Part shown: piece after piece, positions 24,018 through 31,981 of the stretch | Layout of the letters: each line of letters starts with the position of its first letter | How positions within the stretch are numbered: the first letter of the stretch is position 1 | Source: Bacillota bacterium | GTDB taxonomy: Bacteria; Bacillota; Clostridia; Oscillospirales; Oscillospiraceae | DNA: 39,336 nt | Reading direction: 5' to 3' | Assembly: GCA_021199635.1 (NCBI GenBank) | Contig: JAJQHS010000112.1 | Coordinates: 1 to 39,336, forward strand | Made by a program: the position numbers and the translations under genes | The notes under the pieces: generated by a model | What the model saw: only the letters and a program-made list of their open reading frames with translations | The model's database searches: none | Told to the model about the DNA's origin: nothing

Positions 24018-24596
24018 ATGCAGTGGAGCTTCCAGTTCTTTTTCAACAGCATTCTGCTGGGCGTCGGCCTGGCAATGGACGCATTTTCGGTCTCTCTCTC
24101 CAACGGCCTATATGAGCCGGATATGAAGGTTCGGAAAATGTGCGGCATTGCCGGGGTTTTTGCTTTTTTCCAGGCGCTGATGCCTATGATCGGGTGGATC
24201 TGCGTGCATACAATTGTGCAGTACTTCCAGTCCTTCGAGCGGCTGATTCCCTGGATCGCCCTGGTCCTGCTGGGTTACATCGGTGGAAAAATGCTCTACG
24301 AAGGCCTGCACGGCGGAGAAGTGGCCAAGCCGGAGGTAGGGTTTTCTGCCCTGCTGCTTCAGGGGGTGGCCACCTCCATTGACGCGTTGTCCGTCGGATT
24401 CACCATTTCCGGTTATGATCTCCCCACGGCGCTGAGCTGTGCGCTGATCATTGCGGCAGTTACCTTCGTCATCTGCATGGTCGGCCTGTGGCTTGGCAGG
24501 AAGGTCGGCGTGCGCCTGGCCGGGCGCGCCGGGATACTGGGTGGCAGCATACTCATTTTGATCGGCCTGGAAATTTTCATTTCCAGCTTTTTCTGA
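24018..24596 (+). CDS. mntP: Manganese efflux pump MntP
   Basis: A 192-residue six-helix membrane protein that exports Mn2+. The two family motifs with membrane Asp residues are present: GLAMDAFSVSLSNG near the N-terminus and TSIDALSVGFTISG in the second half. Control by the Mn riboswitch directly upstream fits this role. The ribosome site is only a weak GGGGGAA close after the riboswitch terminator. Confidence 0.96.
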   Translation: MQWSFQFFFNSILLGVGLAMDAFSVSLSNGLYEPDMKVRKMCGIAGVFAFFQALMPMIGWICVHTIVQYFQSFERLIPWIALVLLGYIGGKMLYEGLHGGEVAKPEVGFSALLLQGVATSIDALSVGFTISGYDLPTALSCALIIAAVTFVICMVGLWLGRKVGVRLAGRAGILGGSILILIGLEIFISSFF

Positions 24597-24644
24597 CGGA
24601 AAGTGTGGAAATTTCAGATTTTTTTCTTTTCCGGCATTCTTCTG

Positions 24645-24673
24645 TTGCGAATTCCGGCGAACTATGGTACAAT
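24645..24673 (+). promoter_or_regulatory. Promoter of the C39-peptidase/nuclease operon
   Basis: TTGCGA (24645-24650), 17 bases, extended -10 TGg-TACAAT (TACAAT 24668-24673). The leader contains a small hairpin, GCCCTG (24701-24706) with CAGGGC (24712-24717). Confidence 0.78.
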
Positions 24674-24755
24674 GGCCTGGTAAGAACGTAACGATTTCGC
24701 GCCCTGCTCACCAGGGCAACCGGAACCAATCTATCCGTTTACGATGGAGGGTACC

Positions 24756-25682
24756 ATGCCGCATTCGAAACCGCGCCGCCGTGCCGCCAGGCGCAATCCC
24801 CTGGCGTTCACTCTGCTGATTGCAATTGGATTGGCTTTGATCCTGATCCTGGTCACGTCTCACCGCACTTCCCCTGCATCCCAGGATAATTCCACTGCCA
24901 GCAGCACTGCGGAGAGCACCACGCAAGCCACAGAATCCACTGAAAGTACCACTGAGCCTGTCACCGAAACCGTCACCGAGCCTCCGGCCACCACAGAAAT
25001 GATATTCGCGTCCGAGGCGGAGGAAAAAATCTACGCCTACGCAATGGCCAACGGCCTGAGCATGGACGATTACCCGGATTTCATGGTGGAACTGCTGAAC
25101 ACCAACCCGGAAACAGAAACCTATGTCCTGGAATACCCGTTCGCGAAAGACGCATCCTACACCATTGACCTTTCCGACCTGGCCGGATGCACTGAGGTGC
25201 CGCTGCTGCTGCAATGGGATTCCCGCTGGGGCTACATAGAATACGGTTCCAGTCTCGCCGGGCTGACCGCCTGCGGCCCCACCTGCCTGTCCATGGTGGC
25301 CATATATCTGACCCAGAACACCAGCTATACCCCTGCCTATATGATTCAGTACGCGCTGGATAACAATTACTACGTAGTTGGCAGCGGGACCTCGTGGTCA
25401 TTGTTCAGCCAGGGAACCGCTGCATTGGGAATGCAGGCGGAGGAGCTTCCCCTGTCCAAGAGCGTCATCATTTCCCGCCTTGAGGCGGGCCAGCCGGTAG
25501 TATGCTCCATGGGTCCGGGGCTCTTTACCACACAAGGGCATTTTATCGTTCTGGTAGGTGTGGAGGATGGAAAATTCCGAGTCAACGACCCGAACAGCCC
25601 CCAGCGCTCCGCAATGCTCTGGGACTACGATGACATTGAAGACCAGATCCGGAACCTTTGGGCGATTTCCCTGAGTTCCTGA
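24756..25682 (+). CDS. Membrane-anchored C39-like cysteine peptidase
   Basis: A 308-residue protein. A basic N-terminus (KPRRRAARR) and one hydrophobic helix (about residues 15-34) place the rest outside the membrane. A Ser/Thr/Glu-rich linker (about 35-80) leads to a C39_2 papain-like domain: VPLLLQWDSRWGY, the Cys motif TACGPTCLSM (Cys173 the likely nucleophile) and GHFIVLVGVEDGKFRVNDP with the catalytic His. Substrate is unknown; peptide or cell-wall-linked targets are possible. ATG at 24756 is preferred over the one four codons earlier because GGAGGG lies between them. The nuclease follows 26 bases later. Confidence 0.87.
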   Translation: MPHSKPRRRAARRNPLAFTLLIAIGLALILILVTSHRTSPASQDNSTASSTAESTTQATESTESTTEPVTETVTEPPATTEMIFASEAEEKIYAYAMANGLSMDDYPDFMVELLNTNPETETYVLEYPFAKDASYTIDLSDLAGCTEVPLLLQWDSRWGYIEYGSSLAGLTACGPTCLSMVAIYLTQNTSYTPAYMIQYALDNNYYVVGSGTSWSLFSQGTAALGMQAEELPLSKSVIISRLEAGQPVVCSMGPGLFTTQGHFIVLVGVEDGKFRVNDPNSPQRSAMLWDYDDIEDQIRNLWAISLSS

Positions 25683-25708
25683 CCCCCACGCAACTATGAG
25701 GTGCTGCT

Positions 25709-27364
25709 ATGAAAAAATTTGTCCGTAAAGTCGCATCCATTTCCGTCGTCTTCTGCCTGGTGTGCATCATGCTCACCGGTGTCAGCGCCGCATCCACTAA
25801 AATCACGACCACAGCCACCGGATATACCAGCGCATCCGATGTGGAATACGTCATCGTCAGCGGGACCGTAGTGAACTGGGGCGCCCGGAATGAGGACTGC
25901 GTCTTCTTATCCACCTATGCCCTGGAGTACTACACTGGCAGCTATACTTACGATACCTTTGCCGCCCTGGACGGCGGCACATCCCAGAGCAGCGCTCCCA
26001 GCAGTGCGCTGTACAGCGCTTTGCAAAGTATGATGCAGGCCATGCACACAAACATCCAGACCTATCAGGCCACCCGCCAATACTACCAATATACCGATTG
26101 CGTCAGCAATAATTACGCCAAAATTTCCGCCTTCTACTCCGGCACCCTGGTGAACAGCACATGGGACGGCGGCGTGACCTACAATCGGGAGCATATCTGG
26201 CCGGACAGCAAGTGCATCGATTCCGGGCGCAGCACCAACGACAGCGCGGACATTATGACACTGCGGGCAACCACCCCCTCTGAAAACGGCTCCCGCGGCA
26301 ACACCGCCTACGGGGAGAGCAGCGGCTATTTTGATCCAGGCGTTTCCGTCCGGGGCGACTGCGCCAGAATGCTGCTGTATACCTACGTCCGCTGGGGCAA
26401 CACCAGCAAGATGTGGGGCACCAGCGGCGTAATTGAGAATCTGGATGTGCTTCTGCGCTGGATGGAGGAGGACCCGGTGGACACCTGGGAAATGGGCCGC
26501 AACGATGCGGTGCAGTCCATCACCGGCGTGCGGAACGTGTTTGTGGACTATCCGGAGCTGGCCTGGCTGCTGTTTGGTGAGGAAGTACCTGAGGACATGG
26601 TGACGCCCTCCGGTGAGGCCGCAAGCGGCTCCTCCGGCGGTTCCTCTTCCGGCGGTACCACCACCTGCTCCCACACCCATACAACGATCCGCAATGCCAC
26701 GGAAGCCACCTGCACAACGGACGGCTATACCGGCGATACCTACTGCACCGACTGCGGCGTGAAGCTGTCCTCCGGCACCACGATCAGCAAGACCGGGCAT
26801 AAGGGCGTTACTGTGAACCAGAAAAACGCGACCTGTGGGACGGATGGCTACACCGGGGATACCGTGTGCAAATACTGCGGAACCAAGCTGTACTCCGGCA
26901 TTGTCCTGGAGGCCACCGGCGCCCATACTTACGGCGAATGGGTGGTGACTGTGGAAGCAACAGATTCTACCCCGGGCAGTCAGGAGCACACCTGCACTGT
27001 ATGCGGCGCAACAGAAACCCAGGAGATCCCTGCGCTTTCCAGCAGCGGCACTGCGGACACTACCGCACCAGCGGAAACAGCAGAGCCTGAGGAAACGCTC
27101 CCCCCTTCGGAAGCAACAGAAGCTACGGAAGCAGACCAGACCTCCCCCGCCCAATCGGAAACCGATCCTGCGGAAACGGACAACTCCGACGCGGCCACCG
27201 AAGCGGGGCAGACCCTCTCCCCCACGGAATCCGGAGATGATTCCGCCACCGCGATCAGCGGGATCAGGTCGATCGTTCTGGTTTGCGCCGCAGTGCTGGC
27301 CGGTGCCGCGATCGTCATCATAATCCTTGTCCGTAAGAAACGGTCAGAGTCCGAACAACAGTAA
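25709..27364 (+). CDS. Surface-anchored EndA/NucM-family nuclease with Cys-motif repeats
   Basis: A 551-residue protein. Residues 1-27 are a signal peptide. Residues about 45-285 are an endonuclease I domain: YNREHIWP (catalytic His162), ADIMTLRATTPSENGSRGN, and RNDAVQSITGVRNVFVDYPEL. The usual HH of DLHHLRP is MT here, but the His and Asn/Arg positions of the core remain. A Gly/Ser linker is followed by repeats with the pattern C-x3-GYTGD-x2-C-x2-CG (about 335-350, 376-391) and a partial third. A Thr/Glu/Pro stalk and a C-terminal helix (about 520-543, then KKR) anchor it. It likely degrades extracellular DNA or RNA. Confidence 0.9.
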   Translation: MKKFVRKVASISVVFCLVCIMLTGVSAASTKITTTATGYTSASDVEYVIVSGTVVNWGARNEDCVFLSTYALEYYTGSYTYDTFAALDGGTSQSSAPSSALYSALQSMMQAMHTNIQTYQATRQYYQYTDCVSNNYAKISAFYSGTLVNSTWDGGVTYNREHIWPDSKCIDSGRSTNDSADIMTLRATTPSENGSRGNTAYGESSGYFDPGVSVRGDCARMLLYTYVRWGNTSKMWGTSGVIENLDVLLRWMEEDPVDTWEMGRNDAVQSITGVRNVFVDYPELAWLLFGEEVPEDMVTPSGEAASGSSGGSSSGGTTTCSHTHTTIRNATEATCTTDGYTGDTYCTDCGVKLSSGTTISKTGHKGVTVNQKNATCGTDGYTGDTVCKYCGTKLYSGIVLEATGAHTYGEWVVTVEATDSTPGSQEHTCTVCGATETQEIPALSSSGTADTTAPAETAEPEETLPPSEATEATEADQTSPAQSETDPAETDNSDAATEAGQTLSPTESGDDSATAISGIRSIVLVCAAVLAGAAIVIIILVRKKRSESEQQ

Positions 27365-27370
27365 AAAATC

Positions 27371-27404
27371 AGGTGTGCGGAGCAAATCCGCACACCTAAT
27401 TTTA
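27371..27404. terminator. Bidirectional terminator between nuclease and GIY-YIG genes
   Basis: A perfect 10-base-pair stem (27371-27380 with 27388-27397), 7-base loop. On the + side it is followed by AATTTTA; on the minus side by GATTTTTT, so it can serve both converging genes. Confidence 0.88.
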
Positions 27405-27665
27405 TGGCTTCAGGCCGCAGAGCTTCTGCTTATCAGCCCGGGAATACGCTTTCACTTCCAGCTCCCGCTTAAGCGCATCCGAATGGGAGCCTACCTCCTC
27501 CGTATACACCAGCTCCATTGGGCCGCGACCGCGGGTATACTTTGCGCCCTTCCCTGCCCGATGGGCCGCCAATCGCGCAGGTACGTCCACCGTGATGCCT
27601 GTGTACAGGCTGCCGTCGCCGCAGCGCAGGATGTACAGCTTCCAGCTTTTTTCCATGGCGCCCAT
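27402..27665 (-). CDS. GIY-YIG domain protein (YhbQ/UPF0213 type)
   Basis: An 87-residue protein with only the GIY-YIG nuclease domain: WKLYILRCGDGSLYTGIT, then LAAHRAGKGAKYTRGRGP and the EVGSHSDALKRELEVK helix. Small proteins of this type may act in DNA repair or be degenerate; the role is unclear. The start is taken at 27665, where ATG overlaps the upstream stop (TGATG), giving coupling to the membrane-protein gene; an ATG three codons later (27656) is an alternative. Confidence 0.88.
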   Translation of the reverse strand: MGAMEKSWKLYILRCGDGSLYTGITVDVPARLAAHRAGKGAKYTRGRGPMELVYTEEVGSHSDALKRELEVKAYSRADKQKLCGLKP

Positions 27666-28162
27666 CACCGCCTGAACCGGTTGGAAAGCAGAGTGTCCAG
27701 CAGCAGGAATGTCAGATTCCCCAGCACCAGCATAACCGCCGCCATGGCCGCGCCGATATTCTGATAGTCGTTTACCATCTCCTCCAACTGGAACAGCCGC
27801 AGGAACACCAGGTACATAACGCCGATTGCGCAGTTGAACAGCAGAAGCTTCCACAGCCACGAGAGCTTCTTCCTGTCCAGCTTTGGCTTGACGATGGGGT
27901 AAAACCCCAGGAATAGGAAAACCGCCGCTGCCTCCTTGTCCGGCCCCAGCAGAAGGCTGAGGAGCGCCACTGCGGCGTACCATGTCCAGGCGATCCTGCT
28001 GCCGCACTGCTTCCGGATCACCTCCAGGAGCAGCATACATATGATCGGGCAAAGGAAGGTCGCCACCGGAATCAGCCCGCCCATACACATAATCACTACG
28101 GCCAGCGCCGCAAGGACGCCGCCAAATGCCACGGCAAAAGCCGGGCTGTTCTTTCGCTGCAT
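27665..28162 (-). CDS. Small multi-span membrane protein, unknown
   Basis: A 165-residue protein with about five hydrophobic segments: 8-30, 32-47, 60-90, 104-124 and 137-156, separated by short basic loops (PKLDRKK). It resembles substrate-binding S components of ECF vitamin transporters in size and in its N-terminal AFGGVLAALAVVIMCMGG, but no specific family is recognized. ATG at 28162 is chosen for GGAAAG 7 bases upstream and a strong promoter just before; the open frame continues upstream without support. The GIY-YIG gene overlaps its stop. Confidence 0.82.
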   Translation of the reverse strand: MQRKNSPAFAVAFGGVLAALAVVIMCMGGLIPVATFLCPIICMLLLEVIRKQCGSRIAWTWYAAVALLSLLLGPDKEAAAVFLFLGFYPIVKPKLDRKKLSWLWKLLLFNCAIGVMYLVFLRLFQLEEMVNDYQNIGAAMAAVMLVLGNLTFLLLDTLLSNRFRR

Positions 28163-28198
28163 GATATACTTTCCTGCCCTTTCTGACGAATTTTCTTT

Positions 28199-28227
28199 AT
28201 TATAGTCCTGAAAACGCAAATTGGCAA
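28199..28227 (-). promoter_or_regulatory. Promoter of the membrane protein/GIY-YIG operon
   Basis: Minus-strand TTGCCA (28227-28222), 17 bases, perfect TATAAT (28204-28199). Confidence 0.8.
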
Positions 28228-28235
28228 CTGTTTTC

Positions 28236-28264
28236 TTGACAGGAGCCGGATTCCGGGGTATATT
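28236..28264 (+). promoter_or_regulatory. Promoter of the thioesterase gene
   Basis: A perfect TTGACA (28236-28241), 17 bases, TATATT (28259-28264). Back to back with the leftward promoter at 28199-28227. Confidence 0.8.
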
Positions 28265-28288
28265 TGTGCAGGAAAGGTCGTGATAGAT

Positions 28289-28675
28289 ATGACAATTACC
28301 GTAGGGATGACCGGCCGCGCGGAAACCCTGGCCGAGCGGGAGGACACTGCGGCGGAGGTCGGCTCCGGCTCGCTGCTGGTGTATGCCACCCCCTGCATGG
28401 CGGCACTGATGGAGGGTGCGGCCTGCGAGGCCATCGCCCCAGGACTGAGCGAGGGGGAAACCTCCGTCGGCATCGCGCTGGACCTGAAGCACAATTCCGC
28501 CACGCCTGTCGGGCTGGAGGTGCATGCCCAGGCCACGGTCACCGCTGTGGAGGGGAAAATAATCACCTTCTCCATAGAGGCATTCGACGAGGCGGGTTCC
28601 ATCGGCACCGCGACCCACAAGCGCGCCGTGGTCAACGCCCAGCGCTTCCTGGAAAAGGCCTACGCCAAGCTGTAG
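28289..28675 (+). CDS. Hot-dog fold thioesterase (FlK-like)
   Basis: A 128-residue protein of the FlK-like thioesterase group: TLAEREDTAAEVGSGSLLV, TPCMAALMEGAACEAI and the ALDLKHNSATPVGLEVHAQA stretch with the conserved His/Thr region. It probably hydrolyses a small acyl-CoA; fluoroacetyl-CoA specificity is not implied. The ATG at 28289 is used; a GTG three codons upstream is possible but lies on top of the AGGAAAGG site. It forms its own unit with a promoter and terminator. Confidence 0.88.
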   Translation: MTITVGMTGRAETLAEREDTAAEVGSGSLLVYATPCMAALMEGAACEAIAPGLSEGETSVGIALDLKHNSATPVGLEVHAQATVTAVEGKIITFSIEAFDEAGSIGTATHKRAVVNAQRFLEKAYAKL

Positions 28676-28683
28676 AGCAAAAA

Positions 28684-28720
28684 AGAGCAGTACAGAAAAC
28701 GTGTACTGCTCTCTTACTTT
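28684..28720. terminator. Bidirectional terminator between thioesterase and recR
   Basis: A perfect 11-base-pair stem (28684-28694 with 28702-28712), 7-base loop. The minus side is followed by TTTTTTG and suits recR; the + side is followed by CTTACTTT, weaker. Confidence 0.88.
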
Positions 28721-29318
28721 ATATCTCCTGCCGGCCCTCCAGGGCGCGGGATAGGGTGACCTCATCCGCGTATTCCAGCTGGCCGCCTACGGGCATACCA
28801 TAGGCCAGCCGGGTCACCTTGATCTCCATAGGACGCAGCAGTCGGGAGATGTACATCGCCGTGGCCTCCCCCTCTGTATCCGGGTTGGTAGCCATGATCA
28901 CCTCCCGCACGCCACCGGCGGCCACCCGCTGCAAAAGCTCCTTAATGCGGATGTCGTCCTGGGTAACGTGATTCAGGGGCGAGATCACGCCGTGCAGCAC
29001 ATGGTACACGCCGCGATACTCCCGGCTCCGCTCCATGGCGATCACGTCCCGGGGCTCAGCGACCACGCAAACGGTGCTTTTGTCCCGCAGATCATCGTCA
29101 CAGATGGGGCAGATGTCCCGATCCGTCAGGTTCTGGCACACGGGGCAGGTTTTCACGGCTTTTTTCGCCGCGACAATGGCATCGGCAAAGGCCTGAGCCT
29201 CCTCCATTGGCAGGCTCAGCACATGAAACGCCAGGCGCTGTGCGGTTTTGCCGCCAATGCCGGGGAGCCTGGCAAATTGGTCGGCAAGCTCCTGGAGCGC
29301 CGCAGGAAAATACTGCAT
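28719..29318 (-). CDS. recR: Recombination mediator RecR
   Basis: A 199-residue protein that helps load RecA with RecO/RecF in gap repair. The helix-hairpin-helix LPGIGGKTAQRLAFH, the zinc finger CPVCQNLTDRDICPIC and the Toprim segments VCVVAEPRDVIAMER and TNPDTEGEATAMY are all present. It is third in dnaX-ybaB-recR, the widely conserved order, and ends at a strong terminator. Confidence 0.97.
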   Translation of the reverse strand: MQYFPAALQELADQFARLPGIGGKTAQRLAFHVLSLPMEEAQAFADAIVAAKKAVKTCPVCQNLTDRDICPICDDDLRDKSTVCVVAEPRDVIAMERSREYRGVYHVLHGVISPLNHVTQDDIRIKELLQRVAAGGVREVIMATNPDTEGEATAMYISRLLRPMEIKVTRLAYGMPVGGQLEYADEVTLSRALEGRQEI

Positions 29319-29328
29319 GGCGCTTCCC

Positions 29329-29673
29329 TCAGAACATTCCGCCCAGATTCATGCCGCCGGTGAGCCGGGACATATTATTGGCGGCTTCCGTGTCTGCCGT
29401 GCGCATTGCCTCGTTGACCGCGGCGATCACCATATCCTGGAGCATTTCCACATCCTCCGGGTCTACCGCTTCCGGCTGGATCTGCAAACTTACCACCTCA
29501 TGCTTGCCATTGACTGTAGCAGTAACCATCCCGCCGCCGGAGGTGGCAGAGTAGGTCTTCGTTTCCTGCTCCTCCTGCATCCGCAGAAGCTCCTGCTGCA
29601 TTTTTTGCGCCTGCTTCATCATCGCGGCCTGGTTCATTCCTCCGGGCATCCCCCGGAAATTATTCTTTGCCAT
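29329..29673 (-). CDS. YbaB/EbfC family nucleoid-associated protein
   Basis: A 114-residue DNA-binding protein. It shows the Met/Gln-rich first helix (MNQAAMMKQAQKMQQELLRM), a central TATVNGKHEVVSLQI beta segment and the C-terminal DMVIAAVNEAMRTADTEA helix. It lies between dnaX and recR, with 15 and 10 base gaps. The N-terminal MAKNNFRGMPGGMN extension is common in Firmicutes. Confidence 0.96.
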   Translation of the reverse strand: MAKNNFRGMPGGMNQAAMMKQAQKMQQELLRMQEEQETKTYSATSGGGMVTATVNGKHEVVSLQIQPEAVDPEDVEMLQDMVIAAVNEAMRTADTEAANNMSRLTGGMNLGGMF

Positions 29674-29688
29674 GATCGAACTCCTGTC

Positions 29689-31296
29689 TTAAGATTCTTT
29701 AATGTGGATAATATCCTGATGGGCACGGCCAAAATCCATCAGCCGCTCCATTTTTTCACTGGTTTGTGGTCTGGCGCTCCTGTCCTCCGCGGTGGCGGAC
29801 ACAGGCCGTCCGAGGATGGCTGTGGCTTTCCGCCCTACCAGGGAAAGGATTTCCGGCGTAGACACCATTTCCAGCGTAAACGCATTAGCGCACTCCAGGA
29901 TCACCTGGCTGCCGCGAACGATCCCCTGCACCGGTGCGTTGACCGCCGGGGTGAAAAAGCCGGAAATCGGCGGCTTCAGCTCCTGGCGGACGGCGTTCAC
30001 CAGCTCCGGCCAGAATCCCAGCGGTGTCTCCTCCTCAGTGGGCTGTTCCGCTTCTGTGGGCTCCTGCGCCGGCTCCGGAGGAATCTCCTGGACGGCCTGG
30101 CGCTCCTTCGGGGGCTGGGTTGAAGCCGGCGCGAGAGGGATGCCGCTTCTCATCTGCTCCTCCAGGCGAGTCAGCCGTGCGTTCAGGCTGACAGCATCCA
30201 ACTGCAGCTCCGGGCGGCACAGGCGGATCAAGCAAAGCTCCGCGTCCATCCGGCGGCTTGCGCTGCGGGTAAAGCCTGCCATGGTCGTTTCCAGCTGCTC
30301 CATCATCCGGATCAGCTCTCCGCCGGAGAATTTCCCGGCCAGGGTTTCCGCTTCCGCGTCCGATGCCACACCGGAGAGCATGGCGATCCCCGCATCCGGG
30401 GCGTTTTTCAGGATCAGCAGGTCCCGGGTCAGGCATGCCAGCTCATCCAGCAGTGCACCCAAGTCCTTCCCATCGGCGTAAAGCCGGTTAAACAGCGCCA
30501 GCGCGCCGCCGGTATCATGGTTGGCGATATACCCCATCATCTCGGCGCATTTCCGTTCCCCGGCAATGCCCAGGCAGGCGTAAACCCGCTCCGCTGTAAG
30601 CTCCCCCGTGGTGGCGGAGGCGCACTGATCCAGCAGGCTCAGGCCATCCCGCATTCCGCCATCAGCCATCCGCGCCAGGACCCGCGCCGCACCATCGTCC
30701 AGGTCAATATTCTCCTGATAGGCCACATACTGCAGCCGGGCGGCAATGTCCTCCTGGCTGATTCTGCGGAAGGCGAACCTCTGGCAGCGGGATAGGATCG
30801 TGGCCGGGACCTTATGCAGCTCCGTGGTGGCCAGGATAAACAGCAGATGCTCCGGCGGCTCCTCAATGATCTTCAGCAGCGCGTTGAACGCGGGGACGGA
30901 AAGCATATGCACCTCGTCGATGATATACACCCGCATTTTCACCTGGGACGGCGTGTAGACCGCATCGTCCCGCAGGTCGCGCACATTGTCCACGCCGTTG
31001 TTGGACGCAGCGTCGATTTCCAGAACGTCCATGCATGCGCCGGAGTCAATGGCGCGGCAGGCAGCGCACCGGTTGCAAGGATTGCCGTCCTGCGGCTCCA
31101 GACAATTCACCGCCTTGGCTAGGATTTTGGCGCAGGTGGTCTTTCCCGTCCCCCGGGAGCCGGTGAACAGGTATGCATGGCTCATTTTCCCCGTGACCAG
31201 CTGGGTTTTCAGGGTTTGCGTCACCGCCATCTGGCCGGACACATCGTCAAAGGTCTGGGGGCGGTATTTTCGGTATAGTGCCTGATAGGCGGACAT
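29689..31296 (-). CDS. dnaX: DNA polymerase III subunit gamma/tau
   Basis: The clamp-loader ATPase, 535 residues. After MSAYQALYRKYRPQTFDDV come Walker A GSRGTGKTTCAK, the zinc module CNRCAACRAIDSGAC, Walker B DEVHML and the sensor region LATTELHKVPATILSRCQRF. The Pro/Glu-rich linker (about residues 385-425) precedes the polymerase-binding tail. ATG at 31296 is supported by AAAGGAGG; the longer open frame enters the SRP RNA and is not coding. First gene of dnaX-ybaB-recR. Confidence 0.96.
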   Translation of the reverse strand: MSAYQALYRKYRPQTFDDVSGQMAVTQTLKTQLVTGKMSHAYLFTGSRGTGKTTCAKILAKAVNCLEPQDGNPCNRCAACRAIDSGACMDVLEIDAASNNGVDNVRDLRDDAVYTPSQVKMRVYIIDEVHMLSVPAFNALLKIIEEPPEHLLFILATTELHKVPATILSRCQRFAFRRISQEDIAARLQYVAYQENIDLDDGAARVLARMADGGMRDGLSLLDQCASATTGELTAERVYACLGIAGERKCAEMMGYIANHDTGGALALFNRLYADGKDLGALLDELACLTRDLLILKNAPDAGIAMLSGVASDAEAETLAGKFSGGELIRMMEQLETTMAGFTRSASRRMDAELCLIRLCRPELQLDAVSLNARLTRLEEQMRSGIPLAPASTQPPKERQAVQEIPPEPAQEPTEAEQPTEEETPLGFWPELVNAVRQELKPPISGFFTPAVNAPVQGIVRGSQVILECANAFTLEMVSTPEILSLVGRKATAILGRPVSATAEDRSARPQTSEKMERLMDFGRAHQDIIHIKES

Positions 31297-31326
31297 AGTG
31301 CCCCCTCCTTTCCGGGATATGGAAAA

Positions 31327-31624
31327 CCGGCTCATAACAAGATCGCACACCCACATTTGAACCTGCTGAATACCCGGCAGCCCCGCAGCCAGCTCAGGAC
31401 CAGCAACCTCGCGGCACACACGCAGATCCGCTTAATGCTGCTTGGTTCCCCACCTGACATGGTTCACGGGAGCGCGTTGCGCAAGACCAATCCCTCAACG
31501 CCGCTTACAGGGTTCAGACAATACTCAGACAAGCCCGGGTGTGGGAATTCATCCCTGCTGTAGCGGATTGCAGGCCACAGGGCACCGCTAACTCCCCGAC
31601 TAGTGCGACCTTGTTATAAGCCGG
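31327..31624 (-). ncRNA. ffs: Signal recognition particle RNA, large form with Alu domain
   Basis: The minus strand reads as a bacterial SRP RNA of about 298 nt. The ends pair over 22 positions (31603-31624 with 31327-31348). The 5' part carries the Alu-domain hallmark AGTCGGGGAGTTAGC near 31600-31586. The helix 8 core shows GTCAGGTGGGGAACC followed by AAGCAGC and TTAAG near 31464-31432. The tetraloop is GGAA, but its closing pairs are GG/CC where the usual order is CC/GG, a compensatory swap. Location in front of dnaX is typical of Firmicutes. Ends are taken from the stem and may be off by a few bases. Confidence 0.95.
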
Positions 31625-31654
31625 TCCGCCATAACAAGGCTATTTGATTGATGC

Positions 31655-31876
31655 TCAGTTCACCTTGGCGTCGATAAACGCAGCCAGTTCGCCGAAGGTG
31701 GCAATGTTCTCCCCTTCGATATCCAGTTCTACGCCCAGCTCAGTTTCCAGATCCATAATCATTTCCACCACATCCAGGGAATCGATTCCCAGGCTCTCGA
31801 AAGAGCTTTCCGGCGTGATGTCCTCAGGGTCCAGCTCCAGCTGTTTGGCAGCGTAAGCAACCAGCTTTTCGTACAT
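31655..31876 (-). CDS. acpP: Acyl carrier protein
   Basis: A 73-residue carrier protein. The phosphopantetheine Ser33 lies in GIDSLDVVEMIMDLE, followed by the usual acidic helix. ATG at 31876 is chosen for GGAGGG 8 bases upstream. It has its own promoter and no fatty-acid genes beside it, so it may be the main ACP or an extra one; sequence alone does not decide. The SRP RNA begins just downstream. Confidence 0.95.
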   Translation of the reverse strand: MYEKLVAYAAKQLELDPEDITPESSFESLGIDSLDVVEMIMDLETELGVELDIEGENIATFGELAAFIDAKVN

Positions 31877-31921
31877 AATGTATCCCTCCAATAATAGTCT
31901 AAAAGGCATTACTGTCCACTC

Positions 31922-31950
31922 ATTTTAGTACAGCTTTGCCGGTTTGTCAA
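31922..31950 (-). promoter_or_regulatory. Promoter of acpP
   Basis: Minus-strand perfect TTGACA (31950-31945), 17 bases, TAAAAT (31927-31922). Confidence 0.82.
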
Positions 31951-31981
31951 TGGTTCTTTTTCGCTCCACCCGGGAAAGCGT

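Noticed and set aside
24592-24632. Terminator after mntP
   Set aside because: A T-run is present but the preceding stem has only four or five pairs with a bulge; not strong enough to list.
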